A DNA stretch of 46,353 bases, taken from positions 1-46,353 of the forward strand of contig MEDJ01000016.1 of NCBI GenBank assembly GCA_001724025.1, given 5' to 3'. Source of the stretch: Acidobacteria bacterium SCN 69-37. GTDB taxonomy: Bacteria > Acidobacteriota > Vicinamibacteria > Vicinamibacterales > SCN-69-37. Position 1 is the stretch's first letter. Every line of letters begins with the position of its first letter. Below the pieces are notes generated by a model. That model was given only the letters and a program-made list of their open reading frames with translations, made no database searches and had not been told where the DNA came from. This document shows positions 24,354 through 32,572 of the stretch, piece after piece. The position numbers were made by a program, and so were the translations under genes.

Positions 24354-25736
24354 GTGGCACTGAACGATTCTCTCCTCACCGCCCTGACGGCCGTCGTCGG
24401 TTCCGATCGATTGCTGACGGCCGCCGACGATCTCATTCCGTACTCGTTCGACGGGACGGCCGCCATCCGGGTGCGGCCCGGCGCCGTGGTGTTCCCGCTG
24501 ACGACCGACGAAGTCGCGGCGTGCGTACGCGCGGCCGCCGAGGCCGGCGTCCCGATCGTCACGCGCGGATCGGGTACGGGCCTGAGCGGCGGCAGCGTCG
24601 CCGCGCCCGAGGCACTCGTGCTCTGCCTCGCGCGGATGAACCGCATCCTCGAGGTCGACGCCGAGAACCTGACGATGCGCGCGCAGGCCGGTGCGGTCAC
24701 GATGAAGATCGACGAGGCCGCGGCACGGCACGGCCTGCTCTACCCACCCGATCCCGGCTCGATGCGCATCAGCACCATCGGCGGGAACGTGGCCGAGAAC
24801 TCCGGCGGCCTGCGCGGCCTGAAGTACGGCGTCACACGCGATTACGTGATGGCCCTCGAGGTCGTCCTGGCCGACGGTCGCATCACGCGGTTCGGTTCGG
24901 CGTGCGTGAAGGACGTGGCCGGCTACTCACTGAAGGATCTGTTCGTCGGCTCCGAGGGCACGCTCGGGATCATCACCGAGGTCCTGATCAAGCTCGTCCC
25001 CAAGCCGGCGGCCCGACGGACGATGCTGGCCCTGTTCGACACGATGGAATCGGCCGCCAGCGCCGTGTCGGCCATCATCGCGGCGAAAATCATTCCCTGC
25101 ACGCTCGAGTTCCTCGACCGCACGACCGCGAGCTGCGTCGAGGACTACGCGAAGGTCGGGCTGCCCACCGACTGCGAGGCCGTCCTGCTGATGGAAACCG
25201 ACGGCCACCCGGCCGCCGTGGCCGACGAGGCCGAACGGATGGCGGCCATTGCCGCCGCGCAGGGCGCCCGCGAGGTGCGCACCGCGAAGGACGACGCCGA
25301 GGCCACGAACCTGGCGTCCGCGCGGCGCAACGCGTTTTCCGCGCTCGCGCGCCGGCGGCCGACGACCATCCTCGAAGACGTCACCGTGCCGCGGAACCGG
25401 CTGGCGGAAATGGTCACGTTCATCGCGGAGACGGCCGCGCGGCACCACCTGCAGGTCGGCACGTTCGGCCACATGGGCGACGGCAACCTGCACCCGACGT
25501 TCCTCACCGACGAGCGCGACGAGGCCGAGATGGCCCGCGTCCACCATGCGCTCGACGAGATCGTCACCAAGACACTGGAAGTGGGCGGCACCATCACCGG
25601 CGAACACGGCGTGGGCCTGGCCAAGAAGCCGTGGCTGCGCCAGCAGATGGGCGACCACAGTTACGAACTGATGCGCGAGGTGAAGCGCGCCCTCGATCCG
25701 AAGGGCCTGCTCAATCCCGGCAAGATTTTCGATTGA
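24354..25736 (+). CDS. glcD: FAD-linked glycolate/lactate oxidase subunit GlcD-like
   Basis: 460 aa from GTG 24354 (GTG 24315 is an alternative start but lies in a repeat). The FAD-binding type 4 domain spans about residues 30-210 with RGSGTGLSGGSV and PPDPGSMRISTIGGNVAENSGG. The C-terminal FAD-oxidase domain has GHMGDGNLHPTF (His and Asp region) and GEHGVGLAKKPWL. GlcD/DLD-type flavoproteins oxidise glycolate or D-lactate and pass electrons through an iron-sulphur partner. The partner glcF-like gene starts 7 bases after this stop. No glcE is present. Context suggests it oxidises the glycolate or lactate released by the upstream hydrolase. Confidence 0.9.
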   Translation: MALNDSLLTALTAVVGSDRLLTAADDLIPYSFDGTAAIRVRPGAVVFPLTTDEVAACVRAAAEAGVPIVTRGSGTGLSGGSVAAPEALVLCLARMNRILEVDAENLTMRAQAGAVTMKIDEAAARHGLLYPPDPGSMRISTIGGNVAENSGGLRGLKYGVTRDYVMALEVVLADGRITRFGSACVKDVAGYSLKDLFVGSEGTLGIITEVLIKLVPKPAARRTMLALFDTMESAASAVSAIIAAKIIPCTLEFLDRTTASCVEDYAKVGLPTDCEAVLLMETDGHPAAVADEAERMAAIAAAQGAREVRTAKDDAEATNLASARRNAFSALARRRPTTILEDVTVPRNRLAEMVTFIAETAARHHLQVGTFGHMGDGNLHPTFLTDERDEAEMARVHHALDEIVTKTLEVGGTITGEHGVGLAKKPWLRQQMGDHSYELMREVKRALDPKGLLNPGKIFD

Positions 25737-25743
25737 GCCTGCC

Positions 25744-27048
25744 ATGGCGAACGTCACACTGAAGACCATCGATTACGCGATCCTCCAGCAGTGCATGCAC
25801 TGCGGGATGTGCCTGCCGACCTGTCCGACGTACGACGAGACCACGCACGAACGCAACAGCCCGCGCGGCCGCATCGCCCTGATGCGCGCGATCGCGGACG
25901 GCGATCTCGAGGTCAATCGCACGTTTGCCGACGAGATGAGCTACTGCCTCGGCTGCCTGGCGTGCGAGACCGCGTGCCCGGCCGGCGTGCAGTACGGCAA
26001 GCTGTTCGAAACGGCGCGCGCCGACATCGAGCGATCCGGCATCAACGACAACCTCTCGCGTGATTTCTGGCGCACGCTCACGCTGAAGATCCTGTTCCAG
26101 CGGCCGTCGCTCCTGCGGGCGGCCGGGGCGGGCCTGCGCGTCTACCAGCGCACGGGACTCGAGTCCCTGGTGCGACGCCTGGGCCTGACGCGCCTGCTGC
26201 CGCCGAGCCTGCGGCGCGTCGAACCACAGTCGCCGCCCATCGCCCCGAAGTTCTCGAACGCCCTGATCCGGCCGACCGAGGTGCCGACGGGGACGCCGCG
26301 ATTCCGCGTGGCACTGCTGACCGGCTGCGTGCAGGACCTCGTCTTCTCGGACATCAACCGCGACACGGCCGACGCCCTGCTCGCCAACGGCTGCGTCGTC
26401 GAAACGCCGCCGGTGCAGCCGTGCTGCGGCTCCCTGCACGCCCACAACGGCGAGACCAAACTGGCGGAAGCTCTCGCACGTCGCATGATCGATCTGTTCC
26501 CGCCCGCGAAGTACGACGCGATCATCTCGAACGCGGGCGGCTGCGGATCGCACCTGCGGCACTACGGCCCGCTGCTCGCCGACGACCCGGCCTACCGCGA
26601 ACGCGCGCAGGCCTGGGACCGGAAGCTGCGCGACGTCCACGAGTGGCTCGTGCAGATCGGCGCGCGCGCGCCCACCGCCAGCCCGTTCGAGTCGCCGGTC
26701 TCGCTCACCTACCACGAGTCGTGTCACCTCGTGCACGGCCAGAAAATCACGAAGCAGCCGCGGCAGCTGCTCCGCATGATTCCCGGCGTGACGCTCACCG
26801 AACTGCCCGAGGCGTCGTGGTGCTGCGGCAGCGCTGGCGTCTACACGATCACGCAGCCCGAGCAGGCGACGAAGCTGCAGGAGCGCAAGACCGCCAACAT
26901 CATCGCGACGAAGGCCTCGTGCGTCGCCACGGCCAACCCGGGCTGCCACCTGCAGGTGCTGCGCGGGCTCGACGCCGCAGGGGCGAAGATCGAAGTAGCG
27001 CACCCGGTTTCACTGCTGGCCCGGGCGTATCGACGCGAGACGAAATAG
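25744..27048 (+). CDS. glcF: Iron-sulphur subunit GlcF-like of glycolate/lactate oxidase
   Basis: 434 aa. Two 4Fe-4S ferredoxin motifs are complete: Cys17, 20, 23 and 27 (CMHCGMCLPTCP) and Cys68, 71, 74 and 78 (CLGCLACETACP). Two CCG (DUF224-type) domains follow, with PCCGSLHAHNGE and WCCGSAGVYTI plus YHESCHLVHGQK. This is the standard GlcF/GlpC/LutA-like layout, carrying electrons from GlcD to the quinone pool at the membrane. It starts 7 bases after glcD and is probably translationally coupled. GlcF is favoured over LutA because of the adjacent FAD oxidase. Confidence 0.93.
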   Translation: MANVTLKTIDYAILQQCMHCGMCLPTCPTYDETTHERNSPRGRIALMRAIADGDLEVNRTFADEMSYCLGCLACETACPAGVQYGKLFETARADIERSGINDNLSRDFWRTLTLKILFQRPSLLRAAGAGLRVYQRTGLESLVRRLGLTRLLPPSLRRVEPQSPPIAPKFSNALIRPTEVPTGTPRFRVALLTGCVQDLVFSDINRDTADALLANGCVVETPPVQPCCGSLHAHNGETKLAEALARRMIDLFPPAKYDAIISNAGGCGSHLRHYGPLLADDPAYRERAQAWDRKLRDVHEWLVQIGARAPTASPFESPVSLTYHESCHLVHGQKITKQPRQLLRMIPGVTLTELPEASWCCGSAGVYTITQPEQATKLQERKTANIIATKASCVATANPGCHLQVLRGLDAAGAKIEVAHPVSLLARAYRRETK

Positions 27049-27079
27049 CGAAACTGCGAGACGATGAGGGGCAGGCGCC

Positions 27080-29200
27080 ATGCTGACGGCCTGCCTTCTC
27101 ATCGGGTTCGACGCGCTCGCTGTCGTCGCCCTGGCGGCCGCGGTGGTGATTGCCATCACGGGCGGCGGCCGCGTCGAGGTCCCGGGCCTCGAGATCCGGG
27201 CGCACTCGACGGGATCCCTGCTGCTGTTCCTGATCGTCTGGGGCCTCGTACGGTACCGCTGCCGGCATCGTCCCCTGCTCGCCCTGTCCGCTGCGCCACT
27301 TGCCAACCTCCCCGACCGCGCCCTGCGGGGCCTGGACGCCATCGGCTCGTTCCTCGATCGCCTGACGCGTCGTCGGGCCTGGACCATCGTCCTCCTGCTG
27401 TCGCTCGGCGTCGTCCTGCTGAAGACAGCGATCGCCGTGGGCCACCCAGGCTTCCTCGGCGGCGACGACGTCGAGGTGCACGAGATGACGCTGGGTGTCC
27501 TGCTCGGCACCGGCTGGCCGGTGTGGGAACTCCGCAGTGCCTTCTATCCGCTGGGCGTCGTCTATCCGGTGCAGTGGCTGGCGCGCGTTGCCGGCTGGTC
27601 GGACGTTGCGCACCTCGTCATCGCGGGCCGGCTGGCTGTCGTCGCGATCTCGACAATCAGCGTTGCGTATCTGTACAGGATCGCGACCCGTCGAGCCGCT
27701 CCGGCGATCGGGATCGTCGCCGCGACGCTGCTGGCGACCAGCAGTCTGTCCGTGGAGTTCGGCGCCACCGAACTGCCGCGACTGATCGCGGCGCTGATCG
27801 TGCTGATCGCGTACGGCATCCTCACGAGCGCGCAGCGAGCAGTCAACGCGATTGCCGCCGGGGCGCTCGTCGGCGTGGCGGCCTGCCTGCGATTCAGCGA
27901 GGTGGTGTTCGTGCTCCCGCTGATCGGGCACCTCGCGGCAGACAGGCGCGTCAGGCACGCGATCTACGCCCGCCTTGCGCTGGCGGCGACCGCCACGACC
28001 ATTCAGTGCGTCAGCGATCTCTGGTACTGGGGCACGCCGTTCGCGAGCGTCCGCGCGATCGTCGCGTTCACGCTCGTCGACCGCCTGTCGTCGCGTGGGT
28101 ACGACGCGTGGTGGTACTACGTGCGCGAGATCCCGAGCTGGTCCGACTACCTGGCTGTCGCCCTTGCGGTCTACGCGACGCCGCGCCATCGCCGGCTGAG
28201 CCTGTGGGTGTGGCTGCCTCTCGCCGCCCTGAGCGTGCTGCCGCACAAGGAGCCGCGGTATCTCGTGCCCGTCGTGCCGCTGCTCTCGCTGCTGGCCGCG
28301 CACGGGCTGATGGCGCTGGTCACCACTGTGCGCGCCAGACTCACCCCCGCGGCGCCGGCCATCGCGCTTGGCCTGCTCGCCGCCGTAGCCCTGAGGACGC
28401 TCGACCAGACGTCGAAGTATCACGTCACCCGCACGGACGGCGAGGTGGCGTTCGCCAGGGCGATGGCGCCGTCGCTGACGTCGGCGCCGGTACTCGCGGA
28501 GCAGGCGTGGCGCTTCGGCGGGCATCTCTATCTCGGGCACGGACGCCGCGTCAACGAACTCGAGCCCGACATCCCGGATCCCACGGCGTTCGAGGCCGCC
28601 ATCGCACGCACCAGGCCGGGCCTGAGCCTGGTATCGAACGGCACGTGCGACAGGACCGCGTGCGCGGCCACGCTGATGTCGCGCGGCTATCACGAGGTGC
28701 TCCCCTCGCCGCTGACAGCCGGGCGCTACCGCCTCTTCCGCCTCCCCGCCTTCCAGTCTTCCAGCCTCCTCCCAGCCTGTAGCCTCCCCGCCTCCCTACA
28801 CCGGCCAGTTTCTCGGCACCTTCACCACCCACGTGCCCGCGAACCTGTCGTGCCACGCCTGCTTCTCCGGATCGACGAGGATCCAGAAGCAGCCGAGGCC
28901 GAGGGCCACGAGCGAGAAGATGCTCGAGAACCCGCGAATCAGCGCGTCCGCGAACGTCAGCGGCGCCCCGTCGGTCCGCACCACGCGCAGGTTGCAGATG
29001 ATGCCGCCCACCGTCGTCGCCTTCAGTCCCCAGAAGACGACGTGATAGGCGAGCAGCAGCGAGAAGAAGGCGCGCTCGCTGCGTGCATCGAGCAGGTTGT
29101 AGGCGATGATCACCAGCAGCACGTCGAGGGCGAAGGCCGCCAGGCGATCGAGGAACGATGCCTTCGGCAGGGCCACGGCGGCGTCGAGTCCGGCGCCTGA
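27080..29200 (+). CDS. GT-C glycosyltransferase, GT22 (ALG9/PIG-B)-like, with read-through 3' end
   Basis: Multi-pass membrane mannosyltransferase-like protein using a polyprenyl-phosphate sugar donor. Acidic motif DDVEVHE at residues 129-135 in the first loop and HKEPRY at 389-394 match the HKE.R motif of GT22. Membrane helices extend to about residue 425, then a soluble tail follows. Recognisable protein ends near residue 554 (28741, GRYRLFRLP). From there the frame runs without a stop through an AGCCT-type repeat and about 400 bases antisense to the real RDD gene, to TGA 29198-29200. The original stop was probably lost when the repeat arose. It starts 31 bases after glcF. The sugar and acceptor are unknown. 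Confidence 0.75.
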   Translation: MLTACLLIGFDALAVVALAAAVVIAITGGGRVEVPGLEIRAHSTGSLLLFLIVWGLVRYRCRHRPLLALSAAPLANLPDRALRGLDAIGSFLDRLTRRRAWTIVLLLSLGVVLLKTAIAVGHPGFLGGDDVEVHEMTLGVLLGTGWPVWELRSAFYPLGVVYPVQWLARVAGWSDVAHLVIAGRLAVVAISTISVAYLYRIATRRAAPAIGIVAATLLATSSLSVEFGATELPRLIAALIVLIAYGILTSAQRAVNAIAAGALVGVAACLRFSEVVFVLPLIGHLAADRRVRHAIYARLALAATATTIQCVSDLWYWGTPFASVRAIVAFTLVDRLSSRGYDAWWYYVREIPSWSDYLAVALAVYATPRHRRLSLWVWLPLAALSVLPHKEPRYLVPVVPLLSLLAAHGLMALVTTVRARLTPAAPAIALGLLAAVALRTLDQTSKYHVTRTDGEVAFARAMAPSLTSAPVLAEQAWRFGGHLYLGHGRRVNELEPDIPDPTAFEAAIARTRPGLSLVSNGTCDRTACAATLMSRGYHEVLPSPLTAGRYRLFRLPAFQSSSLLPACSLPASLHRPVSRHLHHPRAREPVVPRLLLRIDEDPEAAEAEGHEREDAREPANQRVRERQRRPVGPHHAQVADDAAHRRRLQSPEDDVIGEQQREEGALAACIEQVVGDDHQQHVEGEGRQAIEERCLRQGHGGVESGA
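28745..28797. repeat. AGCCT-type simple repeat between convergent genes
   Basis: A degenerate CCAGCCT/GTAGCCT/CCGCCT tract (for example TTCCAGCCTCCTCCCAGCCT) at the junction of the GT22-like and RDD genes. The same style of repeat, longer, lies at 39575-39703. It contributes no stop codon in the frame of the upstream gene. Confidence 0.75.
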
Positions 29201-30604
29201 CGACGGCAGCGGCGGCGCCACAGGGGGAATCGGCGTCACGGGAGGAATCGTGGGATCGACGGGCGATTCGACAGCAGACGCGGTCCACGCTCCGCTCTCC
29301 CACGTGCCCTCGGACGACACGGCCGGCGTAGGCGTCATCGATGCCGCCACCACGGGCGTCGACACCGGCGCAGCGGCCGCCACGCTCCGTCGCGGTCGCG
29401 AGGGATTCTCGCGACGAAGGCCGGACAGCATCGCCAGTGTCGCGGCGCCCAGCCCGAACGTCCCGCCGATCGCCCAGGCCAGCATGCCGAGCACCGGCAC
29501 CATGTAGGTCAGCAGAATCACTCCCGATCCCACGAAGAAGGATCGCAGCCCATGCCCGCGACTCTCCGGTTCCGTTTCCTCGATGATGCCGCTGCCCACC
29601 CAGCGGCTGACGCCGACCTTGCCGACGAGCGTCGCCGCGATCAGCCCGCACACGAGGAACGGCAGCACCGGGATGCCGATCACCGAGACCGCGAGCAGGA
29701 AGGAGGCCGGGCCAATCAGGATGAACACGAGCATGCCGACGATCAGTGCGCTCAGCGGGCGCTCGTTCAGCACCTGGCGGCACGCGCGCACGGGCCGATC
29801 GAACAGCAGCGCGATGATGAGGTAGAGGAAGATGCAGACAGCCGCTGCCACCCAGAGCCACGCGAGTGACGGCACGATCAGGCGCCCCCACAAGAGACCG
29901 TGCATGATCCACGACGCCACGGCGTCGCCGCTCGCGCCGGCGCCCGGCAGACCGATGACCACGGAGTTGCCGCCAGGCCTGAACTGCGGTGGCGTCTCGA
30001 CGACACCGGCGGTCACGACGAAGTCGCGATCCACGCGTGCGCCCTCGGCCACGATCACGCGGCCGCCCACGTTCACGAGCGACCCGTGAATCACCGCGGT
30101 CGGCAGCAGCCGTGCCGATCCGAGGACGACGACGACGTCCCGGTCGACCTCGCCGGCGATCGTGGCGGAGCCGAGCACGATCACGGCCTCGCGGACGCGG
30201 TCGCCAACACGCTGTTCGTAGTCCTGGCCCACGCGGACGACAGGCCGGCTCCATCGGAACGCGGACGGGTCGACCTCGTCCGCGACGACGGGGGCCTCGG
30301 GTGCGGCGGGCGCGGCAGGGACCACTGCCTGCGGTTGCGGCGCGCTGACCGCCGGAGCCGCAGGGGCCGGCTGTGCGGCGGGCGCCGCCGGCACCTCGGC
30401 TTCCTGCGCCCGAGCCAGGCTGCCCAGGGTCAGGCCCACCAGCATCACCACCAGCCACACGGCGACCACGCCGCGCCGCCGCGTCGACGGCCACGCCGCC
30501 CCGCACCTGTGCCACCACCCGGCCATACCGCGCGGCCGTGCCGCCACGTTGGCCCGCTGCCGCACCGCGCCGTCGCTCCCACGCCCCAGACGCATTCCCG
30601 TCAT
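28796..30604 (-). CDS. Bactofilin-like/RDD domain membrane protein
   Basis: 602 aa, ATG 30604 overlapping the upstream stop by 4 nt (ATGA). One N-terminal membrane segment or signal (about residues 45-68) is followed by a Pro/Ala-rich linker. A short beta-helix-like repeat stretch comes next (EAVIVLGSATIAGEVDRDVVVVLGSARL..., then HGSLVNVGGRVIVAEGARV), resembling bactofilin/polymer-forming proteins. A block of about four membrane helices follows, then another Pro/Thr-rich linker. A C-terminal RDD domain runs from FLDRLAAFALDVLL to DPEKQAWHDRFAGTWVVK. RDD domains form membrane modules, some with ion-exchange activity. As the third gene of a sigma/anti-sigma unit it is probably an envelope-stress output or part of its sensing. 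No single named family covers the whole chain. Confidence 0.85.
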   Translation of the reverse strand: MTGMRLGRGSDGAVRQRANVAARPRGMAGWWHRCGAAWPSTRRRGVVAVWLVVMLVGLTLGSLARAQEAEVPAAPAAQPAPAAPAVSAPQPQAVVPAAPAAPEAPVVADEVDPSAFRWSRPVVRVGQDYEQRVGDRVREAVIVLGSATIAGEVDRDVVVVLGSARLLPTAVIHGSLVNVGGRVIVAEGARVDRDFVVTAGVVETPPQFRPGGNSVVIGLPGAGASGDAVASWIMHGLLWGRLIVPSLAWLWVAAAVCIFLYLIIALLFDRPVRACRQVLNERPLSALIVGMLVFILIGPASFLLAVSVIGIPVLPFLVCGLIAATLVGKVGVSRWVGSGIIEETEPESRGHGLRSFFVGSGVILLTYMVPVLGMLAWAIGGTFGLGAATLAMLSGLRRENPSRPRRSVAAAAPVSTPVVAASMTPTPAVSSEGTWESGAWTASAVESPVDPTIPPVTPIPPVAPPLPSSGAGLDAAVALPKASFLDRLAAFALDVLLVIIAYNLLDARSERAFFSLLLAYHVVFWGLKATTVGGIICNLRVVRTDGAPLTFADALIRGFSSIFSLVALGLGCFWILVDPEKQAWHDRFAGTWVVKVPRNWPV

Positions 30605-31074
30605 ACCCCGGTCTCCCCGAATGCCACCCGCCGGATGGCTTCCCCGATCAGCGCGCTGGCCGCGACCATGGCCACCGACAGCCCCAGTACCACGCCGAGG
30701 ATCGACTGTCCGATGACCCGGCCCATCACTTCCACGACGGTCGAGAACGTCCCGACCGCTGCTGCAACATCACGTACCGGCGTCATCACCCACGCGCCCC
30801 ACGCCAGGAGCGGCTCGACCACCGACGGCAGCGCCGGCATCGACGTCATCGACGTCATCGACATCACGCTCACTGCGGCTACGAGCAGCGCCACCGCCGA
30901 TGACGCACGCCACGCCGCCGGCCATGCGGCCCAGGGCCGCGCGTACCAGGGTCGCGCCGCGCCGGCGCGCACGGCCTGCATCACCGACGACCGCAGCGTC
31001 TCCGGCGCCCGGCGACCCGGCAGGGCCTTCAGGCGCGCGTCGATGAATCGCTCGAGTTCCTCGTCCTCATGCAT
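30601..31074 (-). CDS. Probable anti-sigma factor, membrane protein
   Basis: 157 aa. The cytoplasmic N-terminus (MHEDEELERFIDARLKALPGRRAPETL) has the look of a short anti-sigma domain but lacks the zinc-binding HxxxCxxC motif. Two or three membrane segments follow (about 57-75, 110-130 and 118-140). The start ATG lies inside the end of the sigma gene (8-nt overlap), and the stop overlaps the RDD gene start, which is the usual arrangement for an anti-sigma factor. Function is inferred from position and topology only. Confidence 0.65.
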   Translation of the reverse strand: MHEDEELERFIDARLKALPGRRAPETLRSSVMQAVRAGAARPWYARPWAAWPAAWRASSAVALLVAAVSVMSMTSMTSMPALPSVVEPLLAWGAWVMTPVRDVAAAVGTFSTVVEVMGRVIGQSILGVVLGLSVAMVAASALIGEAIRRVAFGETGV

Positions 31075-31600
31075 GGCGTGTCACCGCACGACGCAGGGCC
31101 GCGCGGGCCCGATGGATGTCCGTCTTCACCTTGCCCAGCGACACGCCGAGCAGGGCCGCAATGTCCTGGTAGCTCTTCTCTTCGTAGTGGAACAGCACGA
31201 GCGGCACGCGCTGGTGCGCGGGCAGTGCGGCCAGCGCCGCCTCGAGCGCCGCCTGCGCGTCGGTTTCGTCAATCGTGTCGGTCAGCGGCAGCGCGGCCAG
31301 CGTCGACTCGAATGCCTCGACCTGGCCGTCCTCGTCCGCGCGCCCCATCTCGCTGAACAGCCGCCAGCGCGCGCGATGCCGCGCGAGATGGTTCAGGCAG
31401 AGGTTCGTCGTGACGGTCTTCAGCCATCCCGGCGCCGCCGGGCTCTCGCCCACCTGATCGAATCGCTCGAAGGCCCGGAGGAAGACGGTCTGCGCCACGT
31501 CCTCGGCATCTGCGGGACGGCCGAGCAGCCGGAATGCGGTGGCGTAGACCATGTCCTGGAACCGAAGTACGAACGCCTCAAACCGGTCGACGTCGCTCAT
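31067..31600 (-). CDS. ECF sigma-70 factor (RpoE type)
   Basis: 177 aa from ATG 31600. Region 2 is DMVYATAFRLLGRPADAEDVAQTVFLRAFERF and region 4 is LPAHQRVPLVLFHYEEKSYQDIAALLGVSLGKVKTDIHRARAALRR, both complete. The linker between them (about 85-110) is longer than minimal. It heads a three-gene unit with the probable anti-sigma factor and the RDD protein, so it is likely held inactive at the membrane until an envelope signal. It is divergent from etfB. No autoregulatory promoter was recognised. Confidence 0.93.
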   Translation of the reverse strand: MSDVDRFEAFVLRFQDMVYATAFRLLGRPADAEDVAQTVFLRAFERFDQVGESPAAPGWLKTVTTNLCLNHLARHRARWRLFSEMGRADEDGQVEAFESTLAALPLTDTIDETDAQAALEAALAALPAHQRVPLVLFHYEEKSYQDIAALLGVSLGKVKTDIHRARAALRRAVTRHA

Positions 31601-31740
31601 GCCTGAACTGCCGCGAACCGGAACCCATTGGCAGAGAGAACCCGGGGACGGGGGCGAAGTTTCAGTGACCTGGACGCCGATCGGACGTGGGGCGTGCGCA
31701 TGGCCATGCGGAGGGGCCGCGGTCGCGGCAGTCCGGCCAG

Positions 31741-31746
31741 TATAAT
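31741..31746 (+). promoter_or_regulatory. Putative -10 box TATAAT upstream of etfB
   Basis: TATAATGGC lies 33 bases before the etfB ATG at 31774, predicting a leader of about 20 nt. It matches the site at 4347. No -35 is evident. Confidence 0.5.
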
Positions 31747-31773
31747 GGCGCCCGTCCGTCACGAGCCGCCCGC

Positions 31774-32532
31774 ATGCACATCGTCGTCTGCCTGAAACAG
31801 GTCGTCACCCGCGAAACGCACATCCGCCTCGATCCGTCGGCCGCCTGGATCCGTGACGACGCGGCAAGCTGGGCGCTCAATGAGCCGGACGCGTACGCGC
31901 TGGAGGAAGCGCTGCGGCTGCGCGAAACCCACGGCGGCGAGGTCATCGTCGTCTCGGCCGGCCCGGTGCGCGTGACGCAGATCCTGCGCGAGGCCCTGGC
32001 GCGCGGGGCGGACCGGGCGCTGCACGTCGCGGGCGATCACCTCGCCACGGCCGATGCCGCGGTGACGGCACACGCGCTGGCCACCGCGCTGCGCGACGTA
32101 CCGGCGGATCTGATCCTGACGGGACTCCAGTCCGACGATCAGGGCTTCGGCCAGGTCGGCGTGCGACTTGCCGAATTGCTCGGCACCACGCACGCCACCA
32201 TCGTCGTGGCCGTGGAGCCGCAGGAGGGCGCCGTCCGCGTGAAGCGCGAGCTCGAGGGCGGCTGGTTCCAGTGGGTCACGCTGCCGCTGCCGGCCGTGCT
32301 CACGATCCAGAGCGGCATCAACCAGCTGCGCTACGCCACGCTGAAGGGCATCATGGCCGCGAAGAAGAAGCCGCTGGACGTCGTGGCCGCGCCGACGCCG
32401 CTCCCGGCCACGCAGCACATCGTCGGCGTCCGCATCCCGGAACGGACGAAGCAGACGACGATGCTCACCGGCAGCGCGACCGAGATCGCAGCGCAGCTCG
32501 TGTCGGCCTTGAAGGATACGCGAACCATCTGA
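31774..32532 (+). CDS. etfB: Electron transfer flavoprotein beta subunit
   Basis: 252 aa from ATG 31774. The AMP-binding subunit of ETF: MHIVVCLKQVV at the start, WALNEPDAYALEEALRL, the ETF-beta signature region VKRELEGGWFQWVTLPLPAVLTIQSGINQLRYATLKGIMAAKKKP, and a C-terminal recognition loop. ETF accepts electrons from acyl-CoA and other dehydrogenases and passes them to ETF-quinone oxidoreductase. Its partner etfA is not adjacent but 4.3 kb downstream at 36875, next to the quinone oxidoreductase gene. A GT-C gene follows after 40 bases. Confidence 0.95.
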   Translation: MHIVVCLKQVVTRETHIRLDPSAAWIRDDAASWALNEPDAYALEEALRLRETHGGEVIVVSAGPVRVTQILREALARGADRALHVAGDHLATADAAVTAHALATALRDVPADLILTGLQSDDQGFGQVGVRLAELLGTTHATIVVAVEPQEGAVRVKRELEGGWFQWVTLPLPAVLTIQSGINQLRYATLKGIMAAKKKPLDVVAAPTPLPATQHIVGVRIPERTKQTTMLTGSATEIAAQLVSALKDTRTI

Positions 32533-32572
32533 GAGCCCACTGACATCGCATGTCATGTGACAAGGTCGGCGC

